NCBI GenBank assembly: GCA_029259835.1
Contig: JAJDEL010000583.1
Span: forward strand, 1-7,064
Direction of reading: 5' to 3'
Origin: Planctomicrobium sp.
Lineage (GTDB): Bacteria > Planctomycetota > Planctomycetia > Planctomycetales > Planctomycetaceae
DNA length: 7,064 bases
Shown here: positions 6,296-7,064 of the stretch, one piece after another
Numbering within the stretch: the stretch's first letter is position 1
Layout of the letters: every line of letters starts with the position of its first letter
Position numbers and translations under genes: made by a program
The notes under the pieces: model-generated
Seen by the model: only the letters and a program-made list of their open reading frames with translations
Told to the model about the DNA's origin: nothing
Databases searched by the model: none

Positions 6296-7064
6296 ATGAC
6301 ACGTTCTGTAAAAGTGATACTCACATCTTTGTTTGCTATCGGAATGTCATCCACTCTCAACGCTGAATGGACTCGGCATACAATCGATAAAAGCTCACGT
6401 GGTGCGGATGGTGTTCGTGTTGCCGATATCAATGGAGATGAATTGCCAGACTTAGTCACTGGCTGGGAAGAAGGAGGATTGATTCGCGTTTACACAAACC
6501 CAGGAGCGCAAAAAGTGACAGGCCTTTGGCCAGCCGTAACGGTCGGGAATGTGAAGGCTCCCGAAGATGCTGTGTTTGCTGACCTGGATGGTGATGGTCA
6601 CGTGGATGTCATCAGCAGTTGTGAAGGGAAAACGCGGTCTGTCTATGTTCATTGGGCATCCTCTGATCGTTCCTCATGGACCACGCAAGCTTTTCCCGAA
6701 CTGAAAGGAAAAGCACAATGGATGTTCGCGGCACCGTTGGAGATCGATTACAACAATGGGATTGATCTCGTCATCGCCGCCAAAGGAAAGAGTGCCGAAA
6801 TCGGTTGGTTGGAATCACCATCTCAATCAAGAAAAGTTGTGGATTGGAAATGGCATCCACTGACAAAAGTCGGTTGGGTCATGTCGATTGAAACTCTCGA
6901 CATGGACGGAGATGGCGACCTCGACATCCTCTACAGCGACCGCAAGACAGTTACTCGCGGAATCCATTGGTTGGAGAATGATCCATCAAAGGACCTCACA
7001 CAACCGTGGAAACGCCACACCATCGGGGGCACAGATCGAGAAGTAATGTTTCTCTCGCTCGGCG
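6296..7064 (+). CDS. Secreted FG-GAP/VCBS beta-propeller protein (3' end off window)
   Basis: The frame is open from ATG 6296 to the window edge, giving 256 residues with no stop. A Sec signal peptide is clear: basic n-region, apolar core, and likely cleavage after TLNA (residue 23). The mature part carries calcium-loop motifs of FG-GAP/VCBS repeats: DINGDELPDLV (44-54), DLDGDGHVDVI (96-106) and DMDGDGDLDIL (202-212). A shortened version, DYNNGIDLVI, lies at 151-160. The spacing of 51-55 residues fits one propeller blade per repeat. Aspartates in these loops bind calcium in integrins and related propellers. Such exported proteins are frequent in Planctomycetes and Verrucomicrobia. Their role is mostly unknown, with binding to glycans or proteins a common guess. 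From remembered relatives I expect a full length of about 350-400 residues. GGAG (6283-6286) lies 9 nt before the ATG. No enzymatic motif is visible. Confidence 0.9.
   Translation, partial: MTRSVKVILTSLFAIGMSSTLNAEWTRHTIDKSSRGADGVRVADINGDELPDLVTGWEEGGLIRVYTNPGAQKVTGLWPAVTVGNVKAPEDAVFADLDGDGHVDVISSCEGKTRSVYVHWASSDRSSWTTQAFPELKGKAQWMFAAPLEIDYNNGIDLVIAAKGKSAEIGWLESPSQSRKVVDWKWHPLTKVGWVMSIETLDMDGDGDLDILYSDRKTVTRGIHWLENDPSKDLTQPWKRHTIGGTDREVMFLSLG

Overview
The window looks like chromosomal sequence from a planctomycete of moderate GC content, probably in the Planctomycetaceae. This is inferred from gene content only. It holds a Tat-exported Gfo/Idh/MocA oxidoreductase, a secreted FG-GAP/VCBS beta-propeller protein of a type common in Planctomycetes, a large secreted protein of no recognised family, and a long GlmL/MutL-type ATPase. 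No marker gene in the window fixes the genus.

Layout, left to right. Positions 1-92 hold no gene I can support, only a short direct repeat. A minus-strand intrinsic terminator (93-127) follows a minus-strand tRNA-Gln(CUG) gene (174-244). A roughly 210 bp spacer separates the tRNA from a minus-strand GlmL/MutL-family gene (454-2220). A 177 bp spacer with a 12 bp-arm hairpin separates that gene from a minus-strand Gfo/Idh/MocA oxidoreductase gene (2398-3882). A 379 bp divergent intergenic region (3883-4261) carries a perfect TATAAT and several small repeats. It leads into a plus-strand 626-codon gene for an exported protein (4262-6142), which starts at GTG behind a very strong Shine-Dalgarno and ends in a strong symmetric terminator (6166-6198). 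A perfect 19 bp palindrome (6249-6267) then precedes a plus-strand FG-GAP gene (6296 to beyond 7064), cut by the window edge.

How the genes relate. There is little sign of one pathway. The two minus-strand protein genes may be separate transcription units, given the 177 bp gap. The two plus-strand genes are split by a terminator. Three of the four proteins have export signals and would act in the periplasm or at the cell surface. The oxidoreductase and propeller families are often linked with polysaccharide or sugar-derivative use in Planctomycetes, but nothing here names a substrate. The GlmL-like protein is cytoplasmic and would normally serve a B12-dependent carbon-skeleton mutase, yet no mutase subunit is visible.

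I see no defence system, CRISPR array, insertion sequence or prophage. The points most worth checking are the orphan GlmL-like ATPase, the unnamed 626-residue exported protein with its mixed-charge segment, and the palindrome upstream of the FG-GAP gene.
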